A stretch of 64,000 bases of DNA from positions 91,146 through 155,145 of the forward strand of contig NZ_CAXBDD010000002.1 of assembly GCF_963974515.1 (NCBI RefSeq), read 5' to 3'. Below are positions 1 through 9,244 of this stretch, in pieces; the first letter of the stretch is position 1; each line of letters begins with the position of its first letter. Both the position numbers and the translations under genes were made by a program. The stretch is from Sunxiuqinia sp963974515. GTDB lineage: Bacteria; Bacteroidota; Bacteroidia; Bacteroidales; Prolixibacteraceae. The notes below the pieces were generated by a model that saw nothing but the letters and a program-made list of their open reading frames with translations, was not told the DNA's origin and ran no database searches.

Positions 1-1
1 T

Positions 2-463
2 GCCGGCATGGACCATGATCCGTGGAGTTCTTACAGCGGATACTCAACACTGAATATGACCCCAAGGCCTCAATTATTTTCGGTTATTTTTCAAATGCAA
101 AACAAAACCGACAACCAATCCCGGCTGGTCCTGGATTTAGGTTATTCGAAAACAAATGTTCAAATTGATGAAATCGCCTTATACGAACTTAGCTTTGCGA
201 CAGAAAGCCAGGACACAATCGTGCAAACGTCCTTTTTCTTTCCAAACCCAACCGACGGATTGGTGAACTTCTCAACCGCTGACAGCGCCAGTGTGATCTC
301 GGTTTATTCTTTTCAGGGCAGCCTGGTCTGGGAGCAACAAATGCCATCGAGTCAGCAAATCAATCTGAAAAGGCTTCCTGCCGGACGCTATATCATTCGC
401 TGGCAAGCAAAAGAAAGGATGCAGGTTGGCAAACTTATCAAACAAGCGTCACTTCAATTTTAG
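2..463 (+). CDS. C-terminal part of secreted carbohydrate-binding protein with T9SS sorting domain (partial)
   Basis: The reading frame is open from the first bases of the window, so the N-terminus lies outside it; the ATG at 8 is probably internal. The first ~65 visible residues, with a FSVIFQMQ strand and the ending VQIDEIALYELS, look like the last strands of a CBM4/9-type jelly-roll carbohydrate-binding domain (inference from pattern). A type IX secretion sorting domain follows: FFFPNPTDGLVNF, a strand with SVYSFQG, the typical LPAGRYIIRW, and a basic GKLIKQ end. Such domains direct export across the Bacteroidota outer membrane and are then cleaved. The catalytic part, if any, cannot be seen. 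The stop codon overlaps the stop of the convergent cytochrome gene by three bases. Confidence 0.75.
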   Translation, partial: AGMDHDPWSSYSGYSTLNMTPRPQLFSVIFQMQNKTDNQSRLVLDLGYSKTNVQIDEIALYELSFATESQDTIVQTSFFFPNPTDGLVNFSTADSASVISVYSFQGSLVWEQQMPSSQQINLKRLPAGRYIIRWQAKERMQVGKLIKQASLQF

Positions 464-918
464 CGGGCCGCCGCTACTTTTTCCTTGCTTACCGGCTCCA
501 AATCGTTTCCGAAGCTCGATCGGACATATGAAATCACATCAGCAATCTCCTGATCAGACAAAAAATCGTGCGCCGGCATTAAGTTATTATAAACCTCGCC
601 ATTCACTGTAATTTCACCGCTTTGTCCGTTGAGCATCAATTCAATCATTTTGTCCTTATCTGCAATCCATTCATTTGGACTAAGCGGCGGAAACATACCG
701 GGAACGCCGGAACCATCTGCCTGATGACAAGTCAAACAATATTTTTGATAGACCGTTTTACCCGGATGCGTTTCAGTCTCCGGTTTGGCATCATTCAAAC
801 TGGAAGATTTTTCAGAGCTTTCAACTTCACGTGAATGGTTATTGGAAGAGTTTTTTCCATTACAGGAACTAATTACAAGGACGATTATAAAAGTTAAATA
901 AAAAAGGAACTGCCTCAC
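460..918 (-). CDS. Lipoprotein class I cytochrome c
   Basis: A 152-residue protein. An N-terminal hydrophobic stretch ends in a lipobox with Cys19, so it is probably a membrane-anchored lipoprotein facing the periplasm. A Ser/Glu-rich linker leads to a small cytochrome c domain with the haem motif CLTCH at residues 61-65 and a likely distal methionine in NLMPAHDF (Met114). The rest (GSGVPGMFPPL, ending DVISYVRSSFG) is typical of single-haem class I cytochromes. It lies 29 bp downstream of the sorbosone-dehydrogenase-like gene on the same strand. The natural inference is that it accepts electrons from that periplasmic dehydrogenase and passes them to the respiratory chain. Confidence 0.88.
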   Translation of the reverse strand: MRQFLFYLTFIIVLVISSCNGKNSSNNHSREVESSEKSSSLNDAKPETETHPGKTVYQKYCLTCHQADGSGVPGMFPPLSPNEWIADKDKMIELMLNGQSGEITVNGEVYNNLMPAHDFLSDQEIADVISYVRSSFGNDLEPVSKEKVAAAR

Positions 919-947
919 TACGTATGAATTTTCGTTGATAAATCGGA

Positions 948-2228
948 TTAAATAGCCGGATTATACATGATCCGCCACACGCGACCTTTCGCGTCATCGG
1001 TAACGAACAACGATCCGTCTGGGCCCTGCGCCAGTCCACATGGACGATATTCAGCATCGCGGGGGCTATTGACCGGATCAACTCCGGCAAAGCCATCAGC
1101 AAATATTTCCCAATTGCCTGACGGAACCTTACCTTCAAAAGGAACAAAAACAACGTAATATCCTTCCTGCACTTCGGGAGCCCGGTTCCATGACCCATGA
1201 AAAGCAATAAACGCACCGTTACGATAGTGTTCGGGAAACATGTCGCCAGTGTAAAAAAGCAAATCGTTCGGCGCCAGATGCCCCGGAAAAGCCAGAATCG
1301 GATCATCTTTGGCATGACACGCCCCCACTTCATTTCCGTCGCCACCATATTCGGGCCCCAACACTTTTTGCTGTTTTATTTGATCGTAATAACAATACGG
1401 CCATCCGAAGTCGGATCCTTTCTCTACCAAAAGAAATTCCTCTGCCGGAAGCTCTGCATTTTGTTTCTCGTTATAGAGCTCGGGAAAAAACTGGTGTAAC
1501 TGATCGCGCCCGTGTTGCAAGGCGTACAAGGTATTCTCGGCTCCATTCCAGTCAATGGCCACTGCATGACGAATACCAGTTGCGTAGCGCTCTCCGTCTT
1601 CCATCTGATCCTGCCCCAGTTCATCGGCCTTGAACTTCCAGATACCACCATGTCGCTCAAGCAACGGACACGGATCCATTCCCGGCGACCCCTTTGTTCG
1701 GGTTTGCTCCATGCAGGCGTTTGAAGGTGCCCCTACAGTAACATACAAATTTCCGTTCTTGTCGAAAGTCAAAGGTTTAGCACCGTGCTGGTTGTTCTTT
1801 GGTAAGCCGGCAACAACGATTTCCTCGGAATCATGAGGAAGAAGCTGGCTGTAAACCATCGGATATCGCACGACCAGTGTATCGGATCCAAAATAAAGAT
1901 GGTTATTCCAAAAAGCGATTCCCGTTCCGTGGTGCCGCCCAAAATATTCAATTAAATCAGCACGGCCATCATTAGTTGTATCACGCAGGCAGGCAATTCC
2001 GCCGCCCTTTTTCAACTGATTCAGTGAAACGTAAATATCGCCTTGATCATTTACCTGGATATGTCGGGCCTGCCCGAGGCTGTCGGCGACTACCAAAGCA
2101 CAAAAACCTTCTGGCAAAGTCAGTCCTCCGTTGTCCGAATCACCCGTAATTGTCTTGAGTTTGTGCGAATCATTGCTGCATGCCACAAACACAAATAACG
2201 ACAGCAAAAGATTGATAAACTTTATCAT
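948..2228 (-). CDS. Sorbosone/PQQ-glucose dehydrogenase-like beta-propeller lipoprotein
   Basis: A 426-residue protein with a lipoprotein signal (FVFVACSN, lipid Cys17), so it should be anchored in the cell envelope. The body is a six-bladed beta-propeller of the sorbosone dehydrogenase / soluble glucose dehydrogenase family. Typical stretches are LPEGFCALVVAD near the start, GRHHGTGIAFWNNHLYFG, NQHGAKPLTFDKNGNLYV, YATGIRHAVAIDWN, GSDFGWPYCYYD, APNDLLFYTG, FIAFHGSWNR and a final DGSLFVTDDAKGRVWRI. Family members oxidise aldoses or related sugars, often with PQQ; neither cofactor nor substrate can be assigned here. The adjacent cytochrome c is the likely electron acceptor. A perfect 12-bp palindrome lies about 60 bp upstream. 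Confidence 0.85.
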   Translation of the reverse strand: MIKFINLLLSLFVFVACSNDSHKLKTITGDSDNGGLTLPEGFCALVVADSLGQARHIQVNDQGDIYVSLNQLKKGGGIACLRDTTNDGRADLIEYFGRHHGTGIAFWNNHLYFGSDTLVVRYPMVYSQLLPHDSEEIVVAGLPKNNQHGAKPLTFDKNGNLYVTVGAPSNACMEQTRTKGSPGMDPCPLLERHGGIWKFKADELGQDQMEDGERYATGIRHAVAIDWNGAENTLYALQHGRDQLHQFFPELYNEKQNAELPAEEFLLVEKGSDFGWPYCYYDQIKQQKVLGPEYGGDGNEVGACHAKDDPILAFPGHLAPNDLLFYTGDMFPEHYRNGAFIAFHGSWNRAPEVQEGYYVVFVPFEGKVPSGNWEIFADGFAGVDPVNSPRDAEYRPCGLAQGPDGSLFVTDDAKGRVWRIMYNPAI

Positions 2229-2286
2229 ACATTGTTCTTTTAATCATTAGGAAGCTGAAAACTACGTCAATATCCGACAAGCATTA

Positions 2287-2298
2287 TTGTCCGGACAA
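2287..2298. promoter_or_regulatory. Perfect 12-bp palindrome upstream of the dehydrogenase gene
   Basis: TTGTCCGGACAA is a perfect inverted repeat starting 59 bp before the dehydrogenase start at 2228. Its position between gene start and upstream DNA suits an operator for a dimeric regulator. That role is inferred only from symmetry and position; no regulator is identified. Confidence 0.3.
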
Positions 2299-2441
2299 AC
2301 AAAAGTTGATCTGCTATATTTCGTTTAGAAGGAAACAAGGCAAAACTTGATTTGTTTAGGGCTTCTTTGGAAAGAAAGTGAGCTAAAACCGGTACAAAGG
2401 AGACGACTTTCTGATTCGGTGACCATGGATGAGCATATCAC

Positions 2442-2484
2442 CAAAAAAAACAGGTCACTTCAGAGTGCTACTGAAACGACCTGT
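2442..2484 (-). terminator. Rho-independent terminator after the MFS gene
   Basis: Read on the minus strand, ACAGGTC pairs with GACCTGT, and an inner CAG/CTG-containing stem (TTCAG with CTGAA) tightens the hairpin. A run of eight T follows immediately. It begins about 35 bases after the stop codon of the MFS transporter at 2519, so it should end the ThuA-MFS transcript. Confidence 0.8.
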
Positions 2485-2518
2485 AATCAGAAACTGATCT
2501 TGTCAATGCTTAGCTTTG

Positions 2519-3841
2519 CTAAACAGCCGTGGATTTTTTATTCTTGACAACCAAATACAGCACGATAAAAATCACAATCAAAATAAGCGGTAAAACCGAC
2601 ATATTGCGCAGCGTAATTTGTGGACCGGCAGTCTCGATCGACTTTCCCATAATTGGCAATACCATTGAAGTAGCCACAAACCCAGCGCCACCTAAAATAG
2701 ACATGCCCAGGGCGCCACTTTTCGGAATGTATTCTGATGCGACACCAATCATGGTAGGCCAGAAATAACAAACGCCAATGGCAAAAACGGCTGCGGCTCC
2801 CAGTGTCATAGCCGCACCGCTCGAAATGCTCAGCAAAAGCAAGCCCGCCACAGAAATGACGGCGGAGCCCAACAGAACACCAATCGGATTTAAGCGATGA
2901 ATTAATCCGCCGGCAAAATATCGGCCAACAGCCATAATTCCGGTAACCACCACCAAAATAATCATCGGATTAATACCGTTGGTCATCAACAAGGCATTGA
3001 TCCACTGTGTAGTACCCAATTCAGTGGAAGCCGTTAGCAACATGGCTAGCAGAACCAGGGGAAACAGCAGGGTAATTTTATTGACCAATCTTCCTTCAAC
3101 AACTACCAAAACAACAATGACCCCAACAATAACGTATGGCCAGGTGCTGTCAAAATCCAGACGAAGCGAAGGAATTGAAGCAGCGAGAATCATCAGTAAA
3201 ACAGTTAAAATAATCGTGTACGGAGCACCAATATTACGCATCATTTCCTTATACGAAACACCGCTCGTTACGCGCTCTGTCTCCGGAATTTTTTGTCCAA
3301 GGAAAAGAAACCCATAAATAGCCAGCGGAATAAACAATAAGCTAACCAGAATCTCCCAGCGCAGGCCGGCTACATCCATCACTAGCCAGGCCAATACGCC
3401 CCCAATAACTATTCCTCCTGGAAACCATACATGAAAGCGGTTCAACATTTTTGTTTTGTTGTTCGGGAATAAAGTAGCAACCAAAGGATTACAAGCCGCT
3501 TCAACACTACCATTTCCGAAACCAATAAAGACGTTGGCTACAAACAGCGAAGTCATGTCACGAGCCAGCAACAAAAGGATGATCCCCACGAAGTGCATGC
3601 CAAATGCCAACCAAACAATTGTTCTGGTTTTTACCAAATCGATAATGAAACCGCCAAAAAACATCGCCAGAGCAAAGCCCCAGAACGCCGGACCAAACGC
3701 ATAGCCAACCTGTTCTTTGGTTAAGCCATAGTCGGTTGAAAATACCCCTTCAATTTTTGCCCGGATAGCAAATGTTATAGCTGTTACCAGCAGGGCCAGA
3801 CAACTGGCGACAAAAAGTCTTTTTTGATTTACATTCTCCAT
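2519..3841 (-). CDS. MFS transporter, sugar-permease type
   Basis: A 440-residue integral membrane protein with about twelve hydrophobic segments in two bundles of six and a basic C-terminus (VVKNKKSTAV). The loop after segment 2 (GGFIIDLVKTRTIV) matches the charged loop of the major facilitator superfamily. The NVFIGFGNGSVEAACNPLVA segment resembles Bacteroidota sugar permeases of the FucP/NNP-like kind. It probably imports a sugar or sugar derivative. It starts 35 bp after the ThuA gene on the same strand, so the two are likely co-transcribed and end at the terminator downstream. Substrate unknown. Confidence 0.85.
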   Translation of the reverse strand: MENVNQKRLFVASCLALLVTAITFAIRAKIEGVFSTDYGLTKEQVGYAFGPAFWGFALAMFFGGFIIDLVKTRTIVWLAFGMHFVGIILLLLARDMTSLFVANVFIGFGNGSVEAACNPLVATLFPNNKTKMLNRFHVWFPGGIVIGGVLAWLVMDVAGLRWEILVSLLFIPLAIYGFLFLGQKIPETERVTSGVSYKEMMRNIGAPYTIILTVLLMILAASIPSLRLDFDSTWPYVIVGVIVVLVVVEGRLVNKITLLFPLVLLAMLLTASTELGTTQWINALLMTNGINPMIILVVVTGIMAVGRYFAGGLIHRLNPIGVLLGSAVISVAGLLLLSISSGAAMTLGAAAVFAIGVCYFWPTMIGVASEYIPKSGALGMSILGGAGFVATSMVLPIMGKSIETAGPQITLRNMSVLPLILIVIFIVLYLVVKNKKSTAV

Positions 3842-3876
3842 AAATTCAGATTTTTAGATTATTTGTTTAGAAATGA

Positions 3877-4587
3877 TTATTTTGAAAGATATATTATTGC
3901 ATTATACAAAAGCATGCGGTAATTCGGATTCTGATAACTTGTTTTACCATGCCCGGGTTGCAGATAAATAATCTTTGATAATCCATAAGTGTGCTCCCAG
4001 CCTATGATTTCGGTGCTTTCCTGATGATCGGTACCCAGGATCGGGGTCACTTCAGGCGACACCCAAGTGTTTCCGTAAACTTCATCGAACAAGGTAAAAT
4101 CCGTTAATCCCGAACTTACTGGATGTTCAGGAACCAGCAGCCGAATCGGAATATTCGTGTCGTGCAAATAAGTTGAAAACCCGTTTTCGGGGATTTCTTT
4201 ATATCTGGCCGAATCGTAATACCGGCCACCTAGAATATTTTCATACTCGCCCCACGTTTGGTACGAAACAAGCGCATGATGCAAAAACAGCATGGGTTTA
4301 CCCTCCTGTAGCAGCTGCCGAAAAGCGGCCTTTTCTTCCTCCGAAATTTCCTGGAACATGTCATAAAATACGAGCACATCATACGTTCCCATGCCTCCAC
4401 TCAGCATCAGTTGATTGGCTTGGGGCTGAGCAAGCTCGTCCCAGGTAATTTGCTCCATCGAGTCGAATAGCTCGGCAAAAGCAGCCCTGTCAAAATCATG
4501 GCCTCCGGTCACAACCAAAACCTCAATTTTCTGGCTAAAGCCCGATAATCCAGCCAGTAAAAGGGTATAAAACAACACTTTTTTCAT
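3877..4587 (-). CDS. ThuA-domain protein, secreted
   Basis: A 236-residue protein with a short signal peptide (MKKVLFYTLLLAGLSGFSQ). The rest is one ThuA / trehalose-utilisation-like domain with a glutamine-amidotransferase-like fold. It starts IEVLVVTGGHDFDRAAF, then YDVLVFYDM, then the hallmark PMLFLHHALVSYQTW, and ends near YLQPGHGKTSYQNPNYRMLLYNAI. ThuA-like domains occur in sugar catabolism, notably of oxidised (keto) sugars, but no activity can be fixed from sequence. It heads a two-gene unit with the MFS transporter. A second, longer ThuA-domain protein lies at the right edge of the window (63247). Confidence 0.85.
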   Translation of the reverse strand: MKKVLFYTLLLAGLSGFSQKIEVLVVTGGHDFDRAAFAELFDSMEQITWDELAQPQANQLMLSGGMGTYDVLVFYDMFQEISEEEKAAFRQLLQEGKPMLFLHHALVSYQTWGEYENILGGRYYDSARYKEIPENGFSTYLHDTNIPIRLLVPEHPVSSGLTDFTLFDEVYGNTWVSPEVTPILGTDHQESTEIIGWEHTYGLSKIIYLQPGHGKTSYQNPNYRMLLYNAIIYLSK

Positions 4588-4914
4588 TTTTCTATCACTA
4601 TATTAATGGTGAAAATTGAAATCGGAACAGGAAAATAAAAGACAGCAAAAAGAGAACGGAACAGAACACCCCAAGCGGAATTGGGATTCATTAAATTGCG
4701 TATTTTTATCCATTGCATGATCAGGGTTTAAGTTCGTCGGCCTAAAAATATAAAAAATGAGCTTTAGCACTCTTGCAATTAATACGTTATATAACACCTT
4801 TCATTTTTATCTGTTCCAAAGCGAATGAAAACCCAATTTTCTTTTGAATACGCAACTTTTTTTGCAAAATTGGTCTCAAGTATATAAAGCATTTAGTTTG
4901 ATAGTTGATAACCG
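4588..4914. other. Divergent intergenic region
   Basis: This 327-bp AT-rich spacer separates the minus-strand ThuA gene from the plus-strand AsmA-like gene, so it must carry promoters in both directions. No convincing gene or RNA is seen. A candidate plus-strand promoter is listed separately. Confidence 0.6.
4870..4900 (+). promoter_or_regulatory. Candidate Bacteroidota promoter for the AsmA-like gene
   Basis: A TTG followed after 20 bases by TTAGTTTG resembles the Bacteroidota sigma-ABfr pattern (-33 TTG, -7 TAnnTTTG), with one mismatch in the -7 box. The start codon lies only 14 bases downstream, giving a very short leader, so confidence is low. Confidence 0.3.
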
Positions 4915-7900
4915 ATGAACCAGACCGAAAATAAAACACGGAAACGATTGACCAAGTGGATCTTGGCAATGGTTTTAGGGCTGGCATTGCTCGCGTTTTT
5001 ACTCCTTCTTATTTTTGCTGAAAGCTTAGTTAAAAATGAGCTCAGCTCACAACTAAATAAAAAAACGCAGGGTAGTTACTCTTTATACTTGAATGATTTA
5101 TCGGTCAATATATTTACACGGAGCTTAATTTTTAATGATATAGAAATCAAAAAACAAACCGATTCTGTCAACATTGACTTTTTAAAAGCCAAAACACTCG
5201 CCATACGAAAAATCAACCTGCTACAGCTTCTGCGGGATAAAAAACTTCATATTAAGAAACTGCAACTCGATTCGCCGGCCTGGAATATTCCCAAAGACAC
5301 GCTGGCAACTTCGGAATCGAAAAGTCCGTTTAGCTTTATCCGGGAATTACAATCGCTTTTCGGTGAAAACCTTCGATCCGTTTCCATTGATGAAATTGAG
5401 CTGACTAACGCCGGATTCATCAAGGATCAATTTGCAGATCAGGAGCAAAAAAGCCGTTTGGGTGAGCTCAATTTCAACGTGGGCATGTCTGACTTTTATA
5501 CTGATCCGGAGTTACTGACTCACCGCGAGGACTTCTTTCAAGCCGACGATATTTTTCTGAGTATAGACAATTACCGGAAAGCACTGGCCGACAGCATCCA
5601 CGAACTTACCGTTCAGAAGATTCAATATTCATTGAAAAAAAAGGATATCAGGGGGACGAAAATACAATTGGCTCCAGTTCCAAACAGCATGGCAACCCAC
5701 ACGCGGTATTTTGTTGAAATCCCGGATATTTCCATTAAGTCGGAACAATTAAAGAAGCTGTTCCAAACAGACAGCATCCAGATTGATTCGCTGTTTCTGA
5801 ACCGCGCCGATATTAAAGTGGTTCCTCAAGAAGACGCACCTGAAATTAATTTAAGACAAGTCAAAGCGTTCGATCTGTTTCAGTTGGTTGAAGGAGAATT
5901 TGATCAACTGAGCATCAACCATCTTTCGATGAATGCCAGAAAACTGCAAATTGAACGAAGAAATGAGGATAAATTAAGTATCCAGGAGTTTTATGATTTA
6001 AACGTTCAGCTCGAAAGTTTTGAGCTCAACGATCATTCTTTTAATGATCCGGAACGCATCCTTTACTCGGAAAACCTATACCTGCAGATCGACAACTACT
6101 ACCTTTTGATGAATGACGAAATACATCGTTTTGACGCAACAAACATCATAGCCAACACCGAAAACAGCTTCATTCAGGCCGATCAGCTGCAACTGAAACC
6201 CAGCCAAAACCCGAGCACCGAATTAACGACTGTCGACATGGTATGTGACAGCATCCGGTTAATAGACATCGATCTAAAAAGACTGTTTCATTCGCGCGAA
6301 ATGCCGCTTCAATCTGTTTTGGCGTTCAGTCCGGCGTTAATCATCAACCAGGGCGAGAAGAAGCAGAAAGAGCAACTAGAGACCAACAGCTTACTCTATC
6401 ACTTCATTCGGAACTACATCAAAGGGGTGTATGCCAATGTCGTTGAATTCGATCGGGGCCGGTTTGTGATCAATACCGATGAAGGACCGCAACGATCGGG
6501 TGTAATTTCTTCTGATTTCGACTTTAGGTTGACCGATTTCTCGCTCGATTCAATCAGCGCCGAACGAACCGACAAACTTTTTTTTGCGACCAATATCGAT
6601 CTGACTTTTTCGAACTACAAGATGAAATTGATTGACCAGATTCACCGGCTGGAAATTGATGAAATTGCCGTGTCGTCGCACACCAACAGGGCAAGCATGA
6701 AGAATTTGCACCTATTTCCGGACTCACCAGGACAAAATGCCCGCTTGTTGAAACGCTACAATCGCTCGCAGATATACGAAATCAAAATTCCATCACTCGT
6801 TTTAAGTAATACGAACATCCACCAGGCTTTCTTCAGAAAAAACCTGCACATCAATAATTTTTCGATCGTTGAACCCAGCATTTATCTTGAAGTTTTTTCA
6901 CATCCCAAGACCAGAACAAAAAAGACCAATCCGCGCGAATTGTACGAGTTGTTAAACAAGTACATCGAAAGTATTTCCATTGGAAAAATCTCAGCACCAA
7001 ATGGCAATATTGAGTTGGTTACACACAGTCGACGAGGTAAAACCAGTTCTTTCAACAATAAATTTAGTGTTGAGCTGGAAAACTTTTTACTGAATGAAAC
7101 TGAAATTGAAAAAGATCGCTTATTTTTTGCTGATGATTTTGAATTGCAAATCGAAGACCAGCTGTTTCAGCTATCCGATGATGTGCACAACATGCAGGCC
7201 AGCGAAATTGGCATCTCATCGAAAAAATCTGAAATTTACATCCGCAACGCCATTTTATATCCCGATATCAGCAGTCGCATTTACGGAGATTTGCCCCTGC
7301 ATTTCCACATTAATATTCCCGAAATCAGACTGCAGGGTGTTGATTTGGAGGAAGCTTATTTTGAACAAAAACTTGATGTTGACCGGGTTCTAATCGATCA
7401 ACCAAGTATCAATCTTTATCGCTCGCAAAAACCACAAAAGCAAGTGGTTTTTCAGGACATCGAAGTGCCGTTGCCCAAGGAAATGCAGCGACTGATGATT
7501 GGCCAGTTTATACTAACCAACGGACAAATTGACATTTACAATACCGATGAGTTTAATGAATCGAAAGTGCTGACCTCTGGAATATCAATGATTGGCGACA
7601 ACAACAGCTTGATTAGCCATGGGGCAAATCAGCCGGCTACTTTCAAGTCGGACAACATTTCGACCACTTTGAGCCGAGTTATTTTCAAACCTGAAAAGGG
7701 AACCGTTGACTATACCGCCGATGAACTTCATTTTTCAACCCATGAGAAAAATCTGACCGTAAGCAACCTGCTTCTGAAAAATACAGCCAGCAACGGTGAA
7801 ACTGGTTTTGTTCAGTTGAATATTCCGTCGCTGACTTTCGAAAAAGTCAATATTCAGCAGGTCTTGAATGAACATAGTCTTCAGTTTAAGTCCATCCAGG

Positions 7901-9168
7901 CCGACAAACCGAGCTTGACAATTCGTGCAAAAGCGACGGGCGACTCGAAAATCAACCTGTACCAACTAAAAATTCCCCCGGACATTTCACCTATTGTCCG
8001 TGAAATTGCTGCTCAAAGCATTCAGCTCAATGAGGCTGAGCTAATACGAATCGGTCATGATCAATCAAAAAGTTATCCAAATCTGCAGATTGAATTACAT
8101 GAATTTGCGTTGGACACCACTCCAAATGACCGGTTACTTGGAGCAAAATCGGTAAAGCTGAACCTGAAAAATTATGCTTTTTCGGATGAATCAAATCAAT
8201 ATAATTTTCATTTGGGCGATATTCAATTCAGCAATCAGAACAACCACTTATCCGTTGCCGATATCAAGATCAACCCCCGGTATAGCAAACAGCAATTTCA
8301 GTCGGCTATTCTTTTTGAAGCCGACCATTACCAAGGAACCATCAGCAAATTGGACGTGATGAATTTGGATCTGAAAAGATGGTTTAATCAAGGCGAACTG
8401 ACCGCTTCGCAGTTAATTGCCAGCGGTGGATCCCTGAATATTTATCGCGACAAACGAACACCAGACGATCCAAACAAACAATCCAAGCTGCCTCAGGAGT
8501 TAATCAAAAACCTGGCGCTTCCAATTTATTTCGATACCCTCAAATTGAACGATTACACCATTCGTTATGAGGAACAAACTGCAGACAGGCCTTTGCCGGG
8601 GGTGGTGTATTTTGAAAAGATGAATATCCGGGCATTTCCGGTAACCAATCTCCCCTACCTGTTGAATGCAAAACCAGAATTAAACGTTAAAGCCAATGCA
8701 TTGCTCATGGGCGAAGCTTTGCTCCAAACAACCATGACTTACAATCTCCTTTCATCCAACAACAGTTTTACGGTACGTGGACAAATTCAGCCATTTGACT
8801 TAGAGACTTTAAATCCCATTACCCGAAATGCGGCAGGAATCGCCGTTCGTTCTGGACAGCTTAACCGATTCGATTTTGAATTTACAGCCAACGAAACCCA
8901 AGCCGACGGAAAGCTTCGATTTGCCTACGACGATCTTAAAATCACCATTCTCGAACAAAAAGACGGGGATACGAGAGAAGCTAAATTCCTGAGTTTTCTA
9001 ACCAATAGTTTGGTATTGAAATCGAAGCACCCACGAACCCGCATCCTGCTCCCCGATGAAATCCGTTTTAAACGAGATCCGCAAAAGTCGATCGTCAACT
9101 ATTGGTGGAAATCGATTTTTAGTGGTGCAAAAAATACTTTCGGAATAAAGGAAAATGAGGACGAATGA
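4915..9168 (+). CDS. Large AsmA-like membrane-anchored protein with ~175-residue repeats
   Basis: A 1417-residue protein: a basic cytoplasmic N-terminus, one membrane segment (about residues 17-35, ILAMVLGLALLAFLLLLIFA), then about 1380 residues predicted to be outside the inner membrane. The body consists of short alternating beta strands like AsmA/DUF748 proteins. A module recurs starting near residues 206, 382, 556, 736, 929 and 1075. Each has a strand like LFFADDFELQI, an IHxL/DEI turn, then strands like YEIKIPSLVL and a P-S-I ending. The C-terminus (near RFAYDDLKITIL) resembles the end of AsmA-family proteins. Long repeated beta-groove proteins of this class are thought to carry lipids between membranes; that role here is inference. 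It appears to be a single-gene unit. Confidence 0.75.
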   Translation: MNQTENKTRKRLTKWILAMVLGLALLAFLLLLIFAESLVKNELSSQLNKKTQGSYSLYLNDLSVNIFTRSLIFNDIEIKKQTDSVNIDFLKAKTLAIRKINLLQLLRDKKLHIKKLQLDSPAWNIPKDTLATSESKSPFSFIRELQSLFGENLRSVSIDEIELTNAGFIKDQFADQEQKSRLGELNFNVGMSDFYTDPELLTHREDFFQADDIFLSIDNYRKALADSIHELTVQKIQYSLKKKDIRGTKIQLAPVPNSMATHTRYFVEIPDISIKSEQLKKLFQTDSIQIDSLFLNRADIKVVPQEDAPEINLRQVKAFDLFQLVEGEFDQLSINHLSMNARKLQIERRNEDKLSIQEFYDLNVQLESFELNDHSFNDPERILYSENLYLQIDNYYLLMNDEIHRFDATNIIANTENSFIQADQLQLKPSQNPSTELTTVDMVCDSIRLIDIDLKRLFHSREMPLQSVLAFSPALIINQGEKKQKEQLETNSLLYHFIRNYIKGVYANVVEFDRGRFVINTDEGPQRSGVISSDFDFRLTDFSLDSISAERTDKLFFATNIDLTFSNYKMKLIDQIHRLEIDEIAVSSHTNRASMKNLHLFPDSPGQNARLLKRYNRSQIYEIKIPSLVLSNTNIHQAFFRKNLHINNFSIVEPSIYLEVFSHPKTRTKKTNPRELYELLNKYIESISIGKISAPNGNIELVTHSRRGKTSSFNNKFSVELENFLLNETEIEKDRLFFADDFELQIEDQLFQLSDDVHNMQASEIGISSKKSEIYIRNAILYPDISSRIYGDLPLHFHINIPEIRLQGVDLEEAYFEQKLDVDRVLIDQPSINLYRSQKPQKQVVFQDIEVPLPKEMQRLMIGQFILTNGQIDIYNTDEFNESKVLTSGISMIGDNNSLISHGANQPATFKSDNISTTLSRVIFKPEKGTVDYTADELHFSTHEKNLTVSNLLLKNTASNGETGFVQLNIPSLTFEKVNIQQVLNEHSLQFKSIQADKPSLTIRAKATGDSKINLYQLKIPPDISPIVREIAAQSIQLNEAELIRIGHDQSKSYPNLQIELHEFALDTTPNDRLLGAKSVKLNLKNYAFSDESNQYNFHLGDIQFSNQNNHLSVADIKINPRYSKQQFQSAILFEADHYQGTISKLDVMNLDLKRWFNQGELTASQLIASGGSLNIYRDKRTPDDPNKQSKLPQELIKNLALPIYFDTLKLNDYTIRYEEQTADRPLPGVVYFEKMNIRAFPVTNLPYLLNAKPELNVKANALLMGEALLQTTMTYNLLSSNNSFTVRGQIQPFDLETLNPITRNAAGIAVRSGQLNRFDFEFTANETQADGKLRFAYDDLKITILEQKDGDTREAKFLSFLTNSLVLKSKHPRTRILLPDEIRFKRDPQKSIVNYWWKSIFSGAKNTFGIKENEDE

Positions 9169-9244
9169 TCTTTTAACATCAGCAAAAAAAAAGCTATTTT
9201 TATGCACCATTTTACTAAATAATTTTTAACGCGCACCTAGTCCA

